Positions 12,754 to 26,806 of a stretch of DNA of 64,000 nt are shown piece after piece. This DNA comes from Patellaria atrata CBS 101060. Lineage: Eukaryota; Ascomycota; Dothideomycetes; Patellariales; Patellariaceae. The notes under the pieces are model-generated. The model ran no database searches and was not told the DNA's origin. It was given only the letters and a program-made list of their open reading frames with translations. Position 1 is the stretch's first letter; each line of letters starts with the position of its first letter. Both the position numbers and the translations under genes were made by a program. The stretch is from positions 1,490,455-1,554,454 of the forward strand of contig MU006089.1 of assembly GCA_010093705.1 (NCBI GenBank), in the 5' to 3' direction.

Positions 12754-13099
12754 CGAAATTGATGTTGAAGTAGTAGTATGGGATTAGTAGGTTACGTTGA
12801 GGAAGAGTAGTCGATCATCTTCCGCTGTGGGAAGATTGTTGTTGAGCACATGTGAGGTTGAGGGGAACGTCACTCCGATCTTTCCCCGATGTTCGTTGCT
12901 GAGTCGCTCCAAGATTCCATCTCCATCGCGGGGTCACGAGAAAAATTATAATCTGCTATTGTGACTGCAATTGACTTTTTTCCCGTCTGAATGGTCTTTT
13001 ATTGGAATGGCAATTGATAGCTGAAATCGATATCTTTCTTGCATTGCAGATTCTCCTTAATCTTAACGTCAATACTATATCAGACACTCGAGTACCACA
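12754..13099. promoter_or_regulatory. Shared divergent promoter, CCDC174-like / HOM6
   Basis: This 346-base gap is all the sequence between two divergent starts, so both promoters must lie in or near it. No strong TATA box. A TGAGTCG at 12900 is one base off the CPC1/GCN4 consensus; I do not consider that sufficient on its own. Confidence 0.5.
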
Positions 13100-14384
13100 A
13101 TGGCCCCTCCCCGCCAGATCTTCATAGCAGTAATAGGTAAGTACAAAATGCTCGAATCATCAAAAAGGAAATGTGCTAATAGTTTTCCAGGCGCTGGTGG
13201 TGTAGGCAAATGCTTCCTCTCCCAGCTCTCTGCACTCGCCGCCCGCCAGTCCCAAAATCCCGCCTCCCCAACGTACTTCTCCCTCATCTACCTGAGCACC
13301 AGTAAGAAGCTGCTCTGTAGCTCTTCTTTCCACCCTCTGTCTTTGAGCAACTGGGAGTCCGACCTCGCTGCATCTACTACCGCCCCTTTTTCCCCTACCG
13401 AAGTCGCAAACTTTCTCTCCGCAAAATCCGGCAGTGTGATCCTTGTTGACAACACGAGCAACCAAGATATCGCAGACACATACCCCCTATTCCTGAAGAA
13501 GGGGATTAGTGTTGTAACGCCGAATAAGAAGGCGTTCTCGTCCGACTTATCCTTATGGAAAGCCATCTACAGCGCCGCTGCCAACGGTACTGGAGCCCAA
13601 GGGGCGGGGTATGTCTTCCACGAGAGTAGTGTTGGCGCCGGACTCCCCGTCATTAGTACCCTGAAAGAACTCGTCGAGACTGGTGATCATGTACGACGGA
13701 TCGAAGGCGTTTTTTCTGGCACCATGAGCTTCCTGTTCAACAGTTTCATGCCAGTAGGTGGGGGCGGAGGATCCTTTTCCGCGGAGGTGAAGAAAGCGAA
13801 GGATTTGGGGTATACTGAGCCGGATCCCAGGGACGATCTTAATGGACTTGATGTGGCGAGGAAGTTGACGATTCTGGCGCGGTTGGCGGGGCTGGAAGTG
13901 GTGAGTCCGACGAGCTTTCCGGTGCAGAGCCTCATTCCCAAGGAGTTAGAGGGATGTCTGAGCGGAGATGAGTTTTTGCAAAGACTAGGGGAGTTCGACG
14001 GGGAGATGGACAAGTTAAAGAAGGAGACCGCAGCGGAGGGGAAGGTGGTCAGGTTTGTTGGAAGCATCGATATTACAAAGAATGAGGTCAATGTCGGGAT
14101 GGAGAAGTAAGCTAATTTCTGTAAAGGAGTGGTATGAAGTCAACTAACACTTAGGCAGGTTTGATACCTCTCATCCTATTGCCACTCTCAAGGGGAGCGA
14201 CAACATTATTAGCTTCTATACGGAGAGATATGGCAGTAACCCATTGATCATACAAGGTGCCGGGTAAGTAAAATTTTTCCTCGCTGTTTTGATTCCATTG
14301 CTAATTCAATTCAGGGCCGGAGGCGAGGTCACAGCCATGGGTGCAACAGGTGATTTTATCAAAGTTCTGCGGTTGTTGCATTAG
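13100..14384 (+). CDS. HOM6: Homoserine dehydrogenase
   Basis: It reduces aspartate semialdehyde to homoserine with NAD(P)H, a shared step of methionine and threonine synthesis, in the cytosol. Exons are 13100-13136, 13191-14106, 14159-14263 and 14315-14384, giving 375 residues (yeast enzyme 359). Splicing of the first intron builds the dinucleotide-binding loop IAVIGAGGVGK at residues 9-19. Further landmarks are VTPNKKAF near 123, a GTMSFLFN segment, and DVARKLTILARLAG near 232 with the Lys expected to be catalytic. The C-terminus reads NPLIIQGAGAGGEVTAMG, as in the family. Intron 1 (54 bp) is a multiple of three with no stop, so its retention would insert 18 residues into the cofactor loop. 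Family call is firm. Confidence 0.95.
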
Positions 14385-15446
14385 AATTTGATCAATGCTT
14401 TGTCATATTTTGGAGTGGAAGCCCATTGGTCCAAGAGAATAAAATCCTTTATCTGACGGCATTCAATATGAACCCAAAGGTTCTCAACTGATAGTAACAA
14501 CGAGACCTGACCACACGTTACACCCGTTCATAAGTAGTAGAAAGGGCTCCAAGGGCTCCATGAGTCAGATGGTGATTTATACGCGCAAGGGACGGGAAAG
14601 CAAGGTGAACCTATATGTACGTCTCTAGTGTCAATCGAACAATACAAGTACATCTCGATGAGGCAGATGTAAAAGAAACATATAGACAGCGCTATGAATA
14701 CCAATACGGGAGCATGTTGACAGTGGTCTTTTCTATATCTGAAGGAGTGGGTGTTTCGATACATACAGAAACGACACATTTGAACTGGATGGCAAATCTA
14801 CCTTTCATTACTACAACATTGAGTTGTTTACCCCAGTTCCCCAGCACATCCCCTGCCAGATAGGACACTCCTCAATTGCTAGACGCAGGTGACACATAGA
14901 TTACGATGGGCTCAGATTCGAGACGTCCGGGGGTAGTTGTAGGTTGCCCCGTTCGGTCTCTGTGTAAATCTAGTTTTCTTTATACCCTCCCCGTGTATGC
15001 AGTAAGGGAGTTCTGTACAGTTCAAAGATTCTAGGAGCTTTGGACGGTTCAGAATAGCGAGGGATTTTAGGTATACAAGGGTTGTCACGGTCGAGATATG
15101 CACTACAGTCGAGCGGTTCATCAGTGTTTGAAGGGTTGAGCGTGGTGAAGGGATTTGGGAATGTCGGTCAATTCGTACTCCAGATATGAGGACAGTCCTA
15201 GATGTGACTATATAACGGGACCCGGATTATCCAGTTACATTAAGGATAGGGTCAAAAGAGTGAGATATCATTGATAGCATGGTCAGAGACTAGTAAATTA
15301 AAATCCATCACCGAGGAAGAGTAAAACACTGTACGCTGTGCTATTATTTGAACTACGCTGGTTACTACCATCTACTACCGAATGTGAAAGCAATCTCTAC
15401 AATACAACATGGTACTATTCAATGAAGAAGTCACCTAGTAACCAAG
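14385..15446. other. Intergenic, convergent region
   Basis: It lies between the 3' ends of HOM6 and the acidic unknown gene. Short open frames on both strands show no recognisable domain and no splice logic. Nothing else seen. Confidence 0.5.
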
Positions 15447-16931
15447 CTAGATTTCATTTAGGGTCGGCCCGGGTCGAACCTGTACACCCAGTTCCTTCTC
15501 GAAAAACTCTTCCAAAATCGCCTTCTGAGCGTCTTCATTCACACCATTATCAGACAACTTTGAAGTGTCCTTGAACTTGTCCCACATCTCTTCGTACAGG
15601 TCCTGTAGCTCCTCACAACACTCAATGGCTTCGTCGCTACGGCCGAATTTGTGAAACTGGGCAAAATTGGTGAGAATTGCCCGCCGATATCGAGCATTCT
15701 TGAGCATAAAGGCGGCGAATTCGAATGCCGCTATCCATGCCTTGGTAAGGCTTGACAATGGTACTTGGTCGACATAGAGACCAAACGCAAAAGAGATCCA
15801 CTTGTCGTTCTTCTTAGCGGCATAATACGCAACCAACGTCTTTTCTTGTATAGCATTTTTCTTTCCCATCTCCTGAAAGCATTTATCAAACTTGAAAAAC
15901 CATCCCTTAAAACGCCTCTCCCAGTCTTGAACTTGCTCTATGGCATTGTATTCGATTCCCGGCGCCTTATCCCGCAATTCTATGGGTAGCAGAGCCTGTA
16001 CCTGCCTCAAGTCCTCGTCGATGCGGGCAAGCTTGTTGACGATACGCATAACTGGGTTTACTGAGGGACGCTCAAACGTGCCAAAATCATAGAGATCGCG
16101 CCTAATCTTTCCCCATGGTTTTCGCTGCTGTGTGATTTCATTAATTTTCTCTCTGAGTTTAGAATCGAGGATCCCTTGTATCTTATTATACAAGTCATCG
16201 CGGTAGCTTCTCTGGTCACGGAGCAAGACAAATTCCTCGTCGACTGCCTCTCGTTCAGCCACATGGCACCGGCAACCTTGTCTCTCCACGGACAAGTCGA
16301 AAAATTCCGCTAAGCGCAGGGTATCATCGATATGATTACCTCTGAATAACTCTGCCAGGGCGTAGCGTATACCATCCGCAGACAGATTCTCAATCCTACG
16401 GATACGTGCTCTTACGATGCTCGTAATTTGCTCCTCCAAGGGGGAGAGTTGGTGACATGGTTGCCGTGGTGATCTTGTTGGTCGGTCGGTTCTAAGAAAT
16501 TCTTCGCTAGCTTCAAGGCTGACCATAGGGATGATGTCAGTCAGGGAATCGAATGTAACTGGATTCGTAAGGCGCCTGTGCGGTGGCGAGCCAGATACAA
16601 TGTCGCTTGGAATATTGAGTGGGAGAGTGAAAAGACCGGGGGAATCTGGAGGTTGGCCGTCATCCAGATATTCATCATCGTCGTCGTCATCATCTTCTTC
16701 TATGTCGTCCGCAATACCTCCACGGACGATGCGTCGGACGGTTTCTCTCAATTCGGGAACATCAGAATCGAAACTCGATTCGGTAGAGTCCGTTTCCGCA
16801 GAGGGCGAAGTGACGCCTGCGTCATCGTCATATTCGTTGGTATCGGGTTGTGATTCAGGCATTTCGTGTGCTTTGTCAAAAGGAGATGAATTTGAGAAGA
16901 GAGTGTGGAAAGAGAAGGAGTTATGGTTCAT
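15447..16931 (-). CDS. Uncharacterised acidic protein, 494 aa
   Basis: Single-exon gene, family not recognised. The N-terminal ~110 residues are acidic and Ser-rich with a run of Asp/Glu (EEDDDDDDDEYLDD). The remainder is predicted helical: segments such as LEEQITSIVRARIRRIENLS, LRQVQALLPIELRD and EECCEELQDLYEEMWDKFKD suggest coiled coil or alpha-helical repeats, with a small Cys/His patch (RQGCRCHVAERE). There is no signal peptide. The first ATG (16931) gives MNHNSF; an in-frame ATG at 16862 (MPESQPDTNEYDDD) is an equally plausible start. Gene reality is supported by length and residue composition. Confidence 0.7.
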   Translation of the reverse strand: MNHNSFSFHTLFSNSSPFDKAHEMPESQPDTNEYDDDAGVTSPSAETDSTESSFDSDVPELRETVRRIVRGGIADDIEEDDDDDDDEYLDDGQPPDSPGLFTLPLNIPSDIVSGSPPHRRLTNPVTFDSLTDIIPMVSLEASEEFLRTDRPTRSPRQPCHQLSPLEEQITSIVRARIRRIENLSADGIRYALAELFRGNHIDDTLRLAEFFDLSVERQGCRCHVAEREAVDEEFVLLRDQRSYRDDLYNKIQGILDSKLREKINEITQQRKPWGKIRRDLYDFGTFERPSVNPVMRIVNKLARIDEDLRQVQALLPIELRDKAPGIEYNAIEQVQDWERRFKGWFFKFDKCFQEMGKKNAIQEKTLVAYYAAKKNDKWISFAFGLYVDQVPLSSLTKAWIAAFEFAAFMLKNARYRRAILTNFAQFHKFGRSDEAIECCEELQDLYEEMWDKFKDTSKLSDNGVNEDAQKAILEEFFEKELGVQVRPGPTLNEI

Positions 16932-19050
16932 TTGTAACAGACGGGCGACAATGTAGTGAATGTTTACTCAGTGTGCCTCAACAAAATTCTGCTGCCGTAG
17001 ACCGCTTTTCAATGAGCTGTGTGTAAACAATGAGATGTACAATTGAAGATAGTGAATATAGCTTCGAGGAGATTGTGGGATGCACTGATGGAATATCGAT
17101 CTAGTGGTCTTGGGGCCTGAATGAATCGTCTGAGATATGTTCTTGAACCGGTCTGGAAAGCGATATATTACAGTTACCGATTCCTTACCATTGTATAATA
17201 AACCTGTAGGTAATCCAAGGACGAAATTCCTCTCTGCCCTGTTGGGACCAGAAACGCGTTTTTTCTGCCTAAAACGTTACCCCCCGTACGGAAGAGATTC
17301 ACATTGGGACTATCCAGCTCAATACAGAACCGAATCCACTGTCCATATCATCGCCTCAGAGTGACTGGATGATGCATATCGCCTGATACGGGGGAACCCT
17401 AGATTTTACAGGAAATTGAACTCGCGACATTCTCCTGAGGGATCCTCGACCGAGTCAGGAAACTCTTCGTTAATCCGATCCTTTTGAAGTGGTAGGGCTC
17501 TATGTGACCTTAAATACACACTTGTATGCTGGGCATTCCTCTCCTTTCGTAGTAGTGGAATCCGTGCCGATTTTCGCAGAGTGAACTTAATAGATGTCCC
17601 CCGCAGAAAACGGTCAGCCAGAGCCATACTACTTCAGACCTAGCCAACTTGACTAGAGTGATTCTCTGGCATATTAAAGGTTTCATCTCAGGCGAACGTC
17701 TCAAAATGAGATGACTGGGCAGCACTTAAGTGTACTGTACGTCTACGAACAGCGGCAGAACGCTTCGAGGAATACTGAGTTTGGGCACGATGATAGCTAT
17801 AAATCAAAAGCTAACGGAACTTGGCATTTGTTAGTACTAGTATCTACGATGAGGGCAGGTACTTAATGATATATAGGCATAGCTAACTAAGGGCATCATC
17901 ATTTTGCGACGATGTCCATAAGCTAGACTTATCAGCCAAAAGTGTCGGTACGCTCTGGCAGCTTAATCCTTCCAATGCAAGCATGTGAGACAAAAGCAAC
18001 TGATATTGGCATTAGAGTAGGTAGTATTCCTACGATGGTTCAAGTACTTGGACAATGATATCGTAAGATCGTGGTCGAGATAAGGTGAGGACGGTCTGAT
18101 GCCTCGATACTGTTTGCGCTCCTCTATTTCCATATGCCGTACGTCAGCAGTTCTGCTGTTATTGTACCTTTGTACAGGTACAGCACAGCACACTCAGCCA
18201 AGGGGTAGTTATCAGCTCTTCTTGATGTAAGTATACAGTAATGAATGACTGGGAAGTGGGATGAAGATGGAGTGAGGTTCGAACGAAAAAAGAAACGATG
18301 CTGAGTGACTGCCGTCAAAGGTAATAGAACTAGTCTTTGAGCTGGCAAAACTCGAGAATGCGAGATGAAATAATATTCTAAAAGTTGATTGAAGGAGGCA
18401 AATATCAATGAACCTTTTTGGGCAATATGCATCTTCGCAGTTGAAATGTTTGGCCAACAACTACGTATAATTGTATCTTAAAAGGTAGGGTACTGCGCTG
18501 TACTGTACTGTGTACTGTCCAGTAGTCACAACGCATCAAATAACGAGTTGATTTCGGCGAAAGGCTTCCTTTAACCTCTCCAAATCTGCACCACACTCTT
18601 GGGACTGTCGCTCCAAAGTCTTTCTTGCTGCTGTCTTTTAGCACATTCATCTCTATTTCTTGTTCTGAATTACACACCTCAAGCCCATCAACCTTCCTAT
18701 CAACCACCTCTTAACGCCTTGTTCGCGCCCTCCCCGCAACCGCCAAAGCGTCAGGCATCCTAGATCAGCTTGACGCTCCCGTCAACTACCTCATTCCTCA
18801 ACCGCCGTTATACAAACGAAGTCTCCAAAAGAATCCCACTTCACCCTCGCACACGTGGCCTGCAGCGCCGCCAACGGATTCTTACCCTTGTTCAAGCGTA
18901 TAGAAGGTCCCTACATCACCCACTGCCTCCCCTCCTAGCTCTGCTGGACCGCTATGCCCGGCGCAATTTTAAGTTTGTAGGACCTAGACAGAACATATCG
19001 CTCCTAAACATACTCGAACTCTCGTCTCCCGAACGAATCATCTCGTCACC
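16932..19050. other. Divergent intergenic region upstream of YAK1
   Basis: No gene recognised in 2.1 kb between two divergent genes. The last ~350 bases are rich in C and lack G, as expected for the YAK1 leader. Clustered TACTGTA/GTACTGT words occur at 17731-17740 and 18491-18520. Confidence 0.45.
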
Positions 19051-22092
<3,042 letters not shown>

Positions 22093-22777
22093 CGGGAGGA
22101 GGCCCTGAGATGTCTTGTAAATGCCCCCAAAAAAATGGTCACCCATTTCACTACGGCGTAGTCGGTGTTTAAATGCTGCTACCGGTAATCTTCCACGGCA
22201 CATTTTAGCAAGCCAGGAAACGGCTGAACAATCATAGACTGAATAGTCTCGACGTACATTCTCGACGAGCACAGCATGCGGACAAGCCTACTGACTACCG
22301 AACCAGGACGGCTGGCAGTAAGGACTCCAACGGTGGTTATCAAAGAAGTGAACGTCGCTTCCCGTTTCATGTAGTCTCTACTACGCTGGACTCAGGACAA
22401 ACAATCGAGCTGAAAGAATGCTTGATGAGTTGTGTTAGACTCAAAGAAAGGTTGCACCTCTGTTTTCTTGTGTGATTCGAAGGGCACATTATTACGGTAG
22501 CTGTTCGAAGCAAGAGATGGGTCATTATGACCTACCCATTATGAATTACCCATGACATGTGTAACCTATTGCCAGATGAGTTTCTATAAAGCAACCTTGA
22601 ATGAATATTTACGCGAAAGTCTTTCCCTCGTGAGAGGTCTCATCACGTGATCGCTTCGTTGACCCCACCGCCGCCTGCTCTTCCTGCAAAAACGACGCCA
22701 ACCACCGAAATTCTGTTAATCACGAAAATTCGCCCCGCAAGCTACAACCTCCCAGAACAACAGTCAAAACATACAAC
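22093..22777. other. Intergenic, YAK1 3' end and NIP1 promoter
   Basis: No gene seen. Three near-copies of an ATTACCCAT-like word occur around 22510-22555. The last ~120 bases look like the NIP1 leader. Confidence 0.45.
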
Positions 22778-25515
22778 ATGTCTCGATTCTTCACGGGTAG
22801 CGACAGCTCTAGCGAGAGCTCCTCGGACGAGGAGGAGCTCTATAGCGATCAGGCGGAGGAAGAAGAACAGTCCTCAGAAGAGTCGAGCGAAGAAGAATCC
22901 GAAGATGAGTCGGAGGAAGAAGTGTCGAGTGACGAAGAAGGAGGGGCAAAAGGCGCAATGCGTTTCCTAAGAGATGCGTCTGAGGAAGAGGATAGCGATG
23001 AAGAAGAACGGGGAACCGTCGTTAAGAGTGCCAAAGACAAGCGGTTCGAACAACTTGAGGGGACGATTAGGTTGATCGAGAATGCGGAAAAGATCAATGA
23101 CTGGGCAGTCATCTCTGACCGTAAGTAGTCCTAGTAATCGTACATCATGTATAGGTATCTTACTAAATCGTGTCCAGAATTCGACAATCTCAATCGTCAG
23201 ATACCCGGACTCCAAAAGCAGAACAATGGCCAGACTCCAAAGCTGTATATAAAGACGATTGCGGATCTTGAAACTGCAATGCTTGAGGCAATCGAGAAGC
23301 AGAAAGTTACCCCTAAGAAGATGAACGCAATCAATCAACGAGGTTTGAATGCGATGCGACAGAAGATCAGAAGAGTGAACAAGGACTACGCAAAAGAGAT
23401 CGATCAATATCGAGCGGATAAAGACGGTTTCATGGAGGAAGAGATTGTCGAAGAGATTGCACCTATCGCGAAGAAGGTAAAACGGCCGATTAGTGAGATT
23501 GGTCAATCTATCGTAGGAGCAGATGACGACGGATTCACAATGGTTGGTGCTGGCGGCAAAGCCATGCAATATACACCAGAGAGCATTCTCAAGCATCTTC
23601 GTACCATTGTTGAAGCTCGCGGCCGAAAGAACACAGATAGGCTTGAACAAATACGCGTAATGGAGAAGTTACTAGATGTGGCGACAACAGACTATCAAAA
23701 GATACGCGTCCTTCTGACGCTGGTATCTACACGGTTTGATCTCACTTCGGGAACTGGCAGTCAAATGTCTCAAGAGCAATGGAAACTGTGAGTGAGGAAC
23801 TATTGCATGGCGTTACCTTCAACTAACCTTGACTAGTGCTCAACACGAGTACAACCTTCTCCTGGGGATTCTTGAAGCTAACCCCGATATGGTTGTTATT
23901 GAGGGTGCCGAAGAATGGGAAGATGATGATAAGCAACCCACCTTTAATCCAAGCGAACTTTTTAAGGTCCCAGGAAGTGTAGTGTCATTTGTGGAGAGGT
24001 TAGATGACGAACTTACTAGATCGCTGCAACACATCGATCCGCACACAGCTGAGTACGTCGAGAGGTTGACCGATGAAGGCCCTCTATACGCTAGTATAGT
24101 TCGCGGTCTTCTATATGTGGAGAGTTTGCAGAAGAAATTGAAGGAGGATGCTCCTCAAGATTCTATCAATCGTGTAGTGATGCGGCGGCTCGAACACGTA
24201 TATTTCAAGGTATTACACTCATCTTTGCGCTCCGAAACGGCTACTAACAGTAACCCAGCCTTCGCAAGTTGTGACTATACTGGAAGAAAATACATGGAAG
24301 GTGATACCTTCTGAGCTCGATTCAACCATCACCCCGCGATCAGACACAACGGATACCACATCTCTTGTCCGAACCCTCTGCACCTATCTTTTCACGAACA
24401 GCGAAGGTATTATCCGTGCCCGAGCAATGTTGTGCCAGATCTACTTCCTCGCTCTCCATGACCATTACTACAAGGCGCGCGATATGATGCTCATGTCTCA
24501 TCTTCAAGACACTATCAACAGCTTTGACGTAAACTCCCAGATACTGTTCAACCGAACACTTGTTCAAGTAGGACTTTGTGCATTCCGAGCAGGTCTAGTT
24601 TATGAAGCTCAGACTTCTCTTCAAGAAATTTGTGGTAGCAACCGACAGAAGGAGCTTCTCGCCCAAGGTCTGCAGATGCAGAGATTCTCGCAAATATCAC
24701 CGGAGCAAGAACGAATCGAGCGGCAACGTCAACTCCCCTTCCACATGCACATAAACCTAGAGCTTCTCGAATGCGTTTATCTCACTTGTTCAATGCTTCT
24801 CGAGATCCCTCTTCTTGCACAGATCGGCTCCTCACCAGATATCAAAAAGCGAGTGATCAGCAAGACTTACCGCCGTCTCCTCGAGTACCATGAGCGCCAA
24901 ATATTCACAGGCCCACCTGAGAATACCCGGGATCACGTCATGCAGGCTTCAAAGGCGCTCGCTGCTGGTGAGTGGAAAAAGGCTGCGGAGTTGATCAATT
25001 CGATCAAGATCTGGGATCTGATGGCACAGTCGAGTGTGATTAAGACAATGTTATCGGAACAGATACAAGAAGAGGGTCTAAGGACATATCTCTTCACGTA
25101 TGCTCCGTTCTATGATACACTGTCAATCAGCACTCTAGCTAGTATGTTCGAACTCTCCGAGCGTAAGGTAGCTGCGGTTGTTAGCAAGATGATTTCACAT
25201 GAAGAACTTGCTGCTGCTTTGGATCAAGTCAACAGTGCTATCATTTTCCGCAAGGGTGTCGAACTGTCCAGACTACAGAGCCTAGCTCTGACACTCAGCG
25301 ATAAAGCCACAATACTCATCGAGTCGAATGAGAAGACCTTGGAGCAGAGGACACAGGGTACAGCGAACGCATTCGAGCGCCAAGGCGGTCAAGGTGCTCG
25401 GGGTGGCCGTGGAGGACAAAGGGGTGGCAGAGGTCCACAGAGAGGTGGACGCGGTGGTGGAAGGGGAGGTCAGCAATTCACCGGTGGTGCGTTGGGAAGG
25501 GCCATACAAGCATAG
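22778..25515 (+). CDS. NIP1: Translation initiation factor eIF3 subunit C
   Basis: Core subunit of eIF3, which promotes 43S assembly and start-codon selection in the cytosol. Exons are 22778-23120, 23178-23787, 23837-24209 and 24259-25515, giving 860 residues (yeast 812). The protein opens with [10 protein letters not shown] and a long Ser/Glu/Asp acidic tract, as in the family. The eIF3c N-terminal domain follows ([33 protein letters not shown]). The C-terminal half holds the helical and winged-helix PCI domain ([21 protein letters not shown]-like region, near residues 700-760). The tail is an RGG region from about residue 815 ([14 protein letters not shown]). The last exon starts by splicing at 24258/24259, giving [14 protein letters not shown]. 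Convergent with SNF8. Confidence 0.95.
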
Positions 25516-25680
25516 AATGCTCCAACGGTATCATAGCTGCATACGGCGTTCGGTTGGACTGAAGGTAATTGTCTTGAAAGAGCAGTAATTTGCTCACTAC
25601 TCGGGGTATCATAGACTCTATAATGAAAAGTCTTCCATCATCTCTGCGGTTTCGTCACGGTTTAGATGTGACTCCTAAAG

Positions 25681-26546
25681 CTACTCCACTTGTCTCACGT
25701 GAATTAATGTTGGGCTCCAGTATTCGGTTTCGTCTGCTTGTTTGTCTACCCATACCAGCGAATCGGCCATCAAATCGTCGATAACTGCTAGTGCTCGAGG
25801 CCGCTCCCAGCTCAGGTTAACCTGTAGCATAGATACGGTGACAAATCCCAAGACTTGTATCGCTTCAAGAACGGTCGATTGGTCGGTGTTCAGTTCTTTC
25901 GGTATCGAGCGTATCATTTGTTTGGCACCCAGCGTTAGGATCTTAAATCCAGAACCTAAGGGGGCAAGAGATTGCACAGCACGATGGACATCGTCACTAC
26001 AACCACATGCGTATCAGATCCAAACATACTCACAAAACTCTGATTCGCAGAGTATAAAGTCATATTAGGATCTACGTACTCAGATACCTCCATTCCACCC
26101 CCTACACCCCTTCCCATCTTCACCCTATCCCTCACCTCTGCAACATCAATCATGCCCCCATTCTCCGCTCTCGTCTCCCTACATACCTCCACTACCCTCA
26201 CCGCAACCTCAAAGTAAAAGTCATTGACACTGCCACCCAACATTTGTGCCCACCAGCTCCCGCCTGCCCCTCCCTCCTTTTTGCTAGAGTGAGAAGATGC
26301 GAGCGGGTCCACTCCAATCGCGTTACACATGCGTGCGAACTCGGCGCGAAACTGCGGGTTCGATCGAATATCTTTTGCGTGCGTAATGCTGAACTGGTGT
26401 AGGAGAGACTGGAAGACGGAAAGCTGGGTTTCGAGGGACGCGGCGTGAGTGTTGCGTAGAGTGCTACCGTGAGACGCATATTGTGAGGCAGTAATTGTAG
26501 AGCGGGAAAATGCTGAGAGGCCAACACCACGACGGGGAGCAGACAT
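25681..26546 (-). CDS. SNF8: ESCRT-II subunit SNF8 (VPS22)
   Basis: Part of the ESCRT-II complex that sorts ubiquitylated membrane proteins into multivesicular bodies at the endosome. Exons on the minus strand are 26546-26080 and 25996-25681, giving 260 residues (human 258). The start MSAPRRGVGLSAF, then LETQLSVFQSLLHQFSITHAKDI and FARMCNAIGVDPLAS, is diagnostic. After splicing the 83-base intron the sequence reads VSDDDVHRAVQSLAPLG, matching the winged-helix region; the second winged helix contains LGFVTVSMLQVNLSWERPRA. Its start is 260 bases from the RPL7 start on the other strand, and its stop 165 bases from that of NIP1. Confidence 0.95.
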
Positions 26547-26806
26547 TTTTATGGGGTTAGGAGAACGATATCAGTATTGAAATACTACTGAGTATTCTAG
26601 TTGTCGGTCATGACTGGAGGAGATGAGCGTGAGGTCAAAGCTTTCCACACATTGAACCGAAGTGCATCCGAAGCCTAAACACTTGGCACGGCGAAACCCG
26701 CAGCCGAGAGCCCACAGCGAAATTCTCAACCTCGACTTTTCCAACACACGAACAGGAGACTCAACTCGGAAGTCATCAACAACATACGATAACGCCCATC
26801 CTCACA
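26547..26806. promoter_or_regulatory. Shared divergent promoter, SNF8 / RPL7
   Basis: Only 260 bases separate the two start codons, so the strong ribosomal-protein promoter and the SNF8 promoter must overlap or abut. I could not identify a defined ribosomal-protein element with confidence. Confidence 0.45.

Noticed and set aside
12898-12906. Possible CPC1/GCN4 site TGAGTCG upstream of HOM6
   Set aside because: One mismatch, single copy; such words are common by chance.
16531-16956. Ser-rich + strand frame opposite the acidic unknown gene
   Set aside because: It is the antisense of the Asp/Glu run; no independent support.
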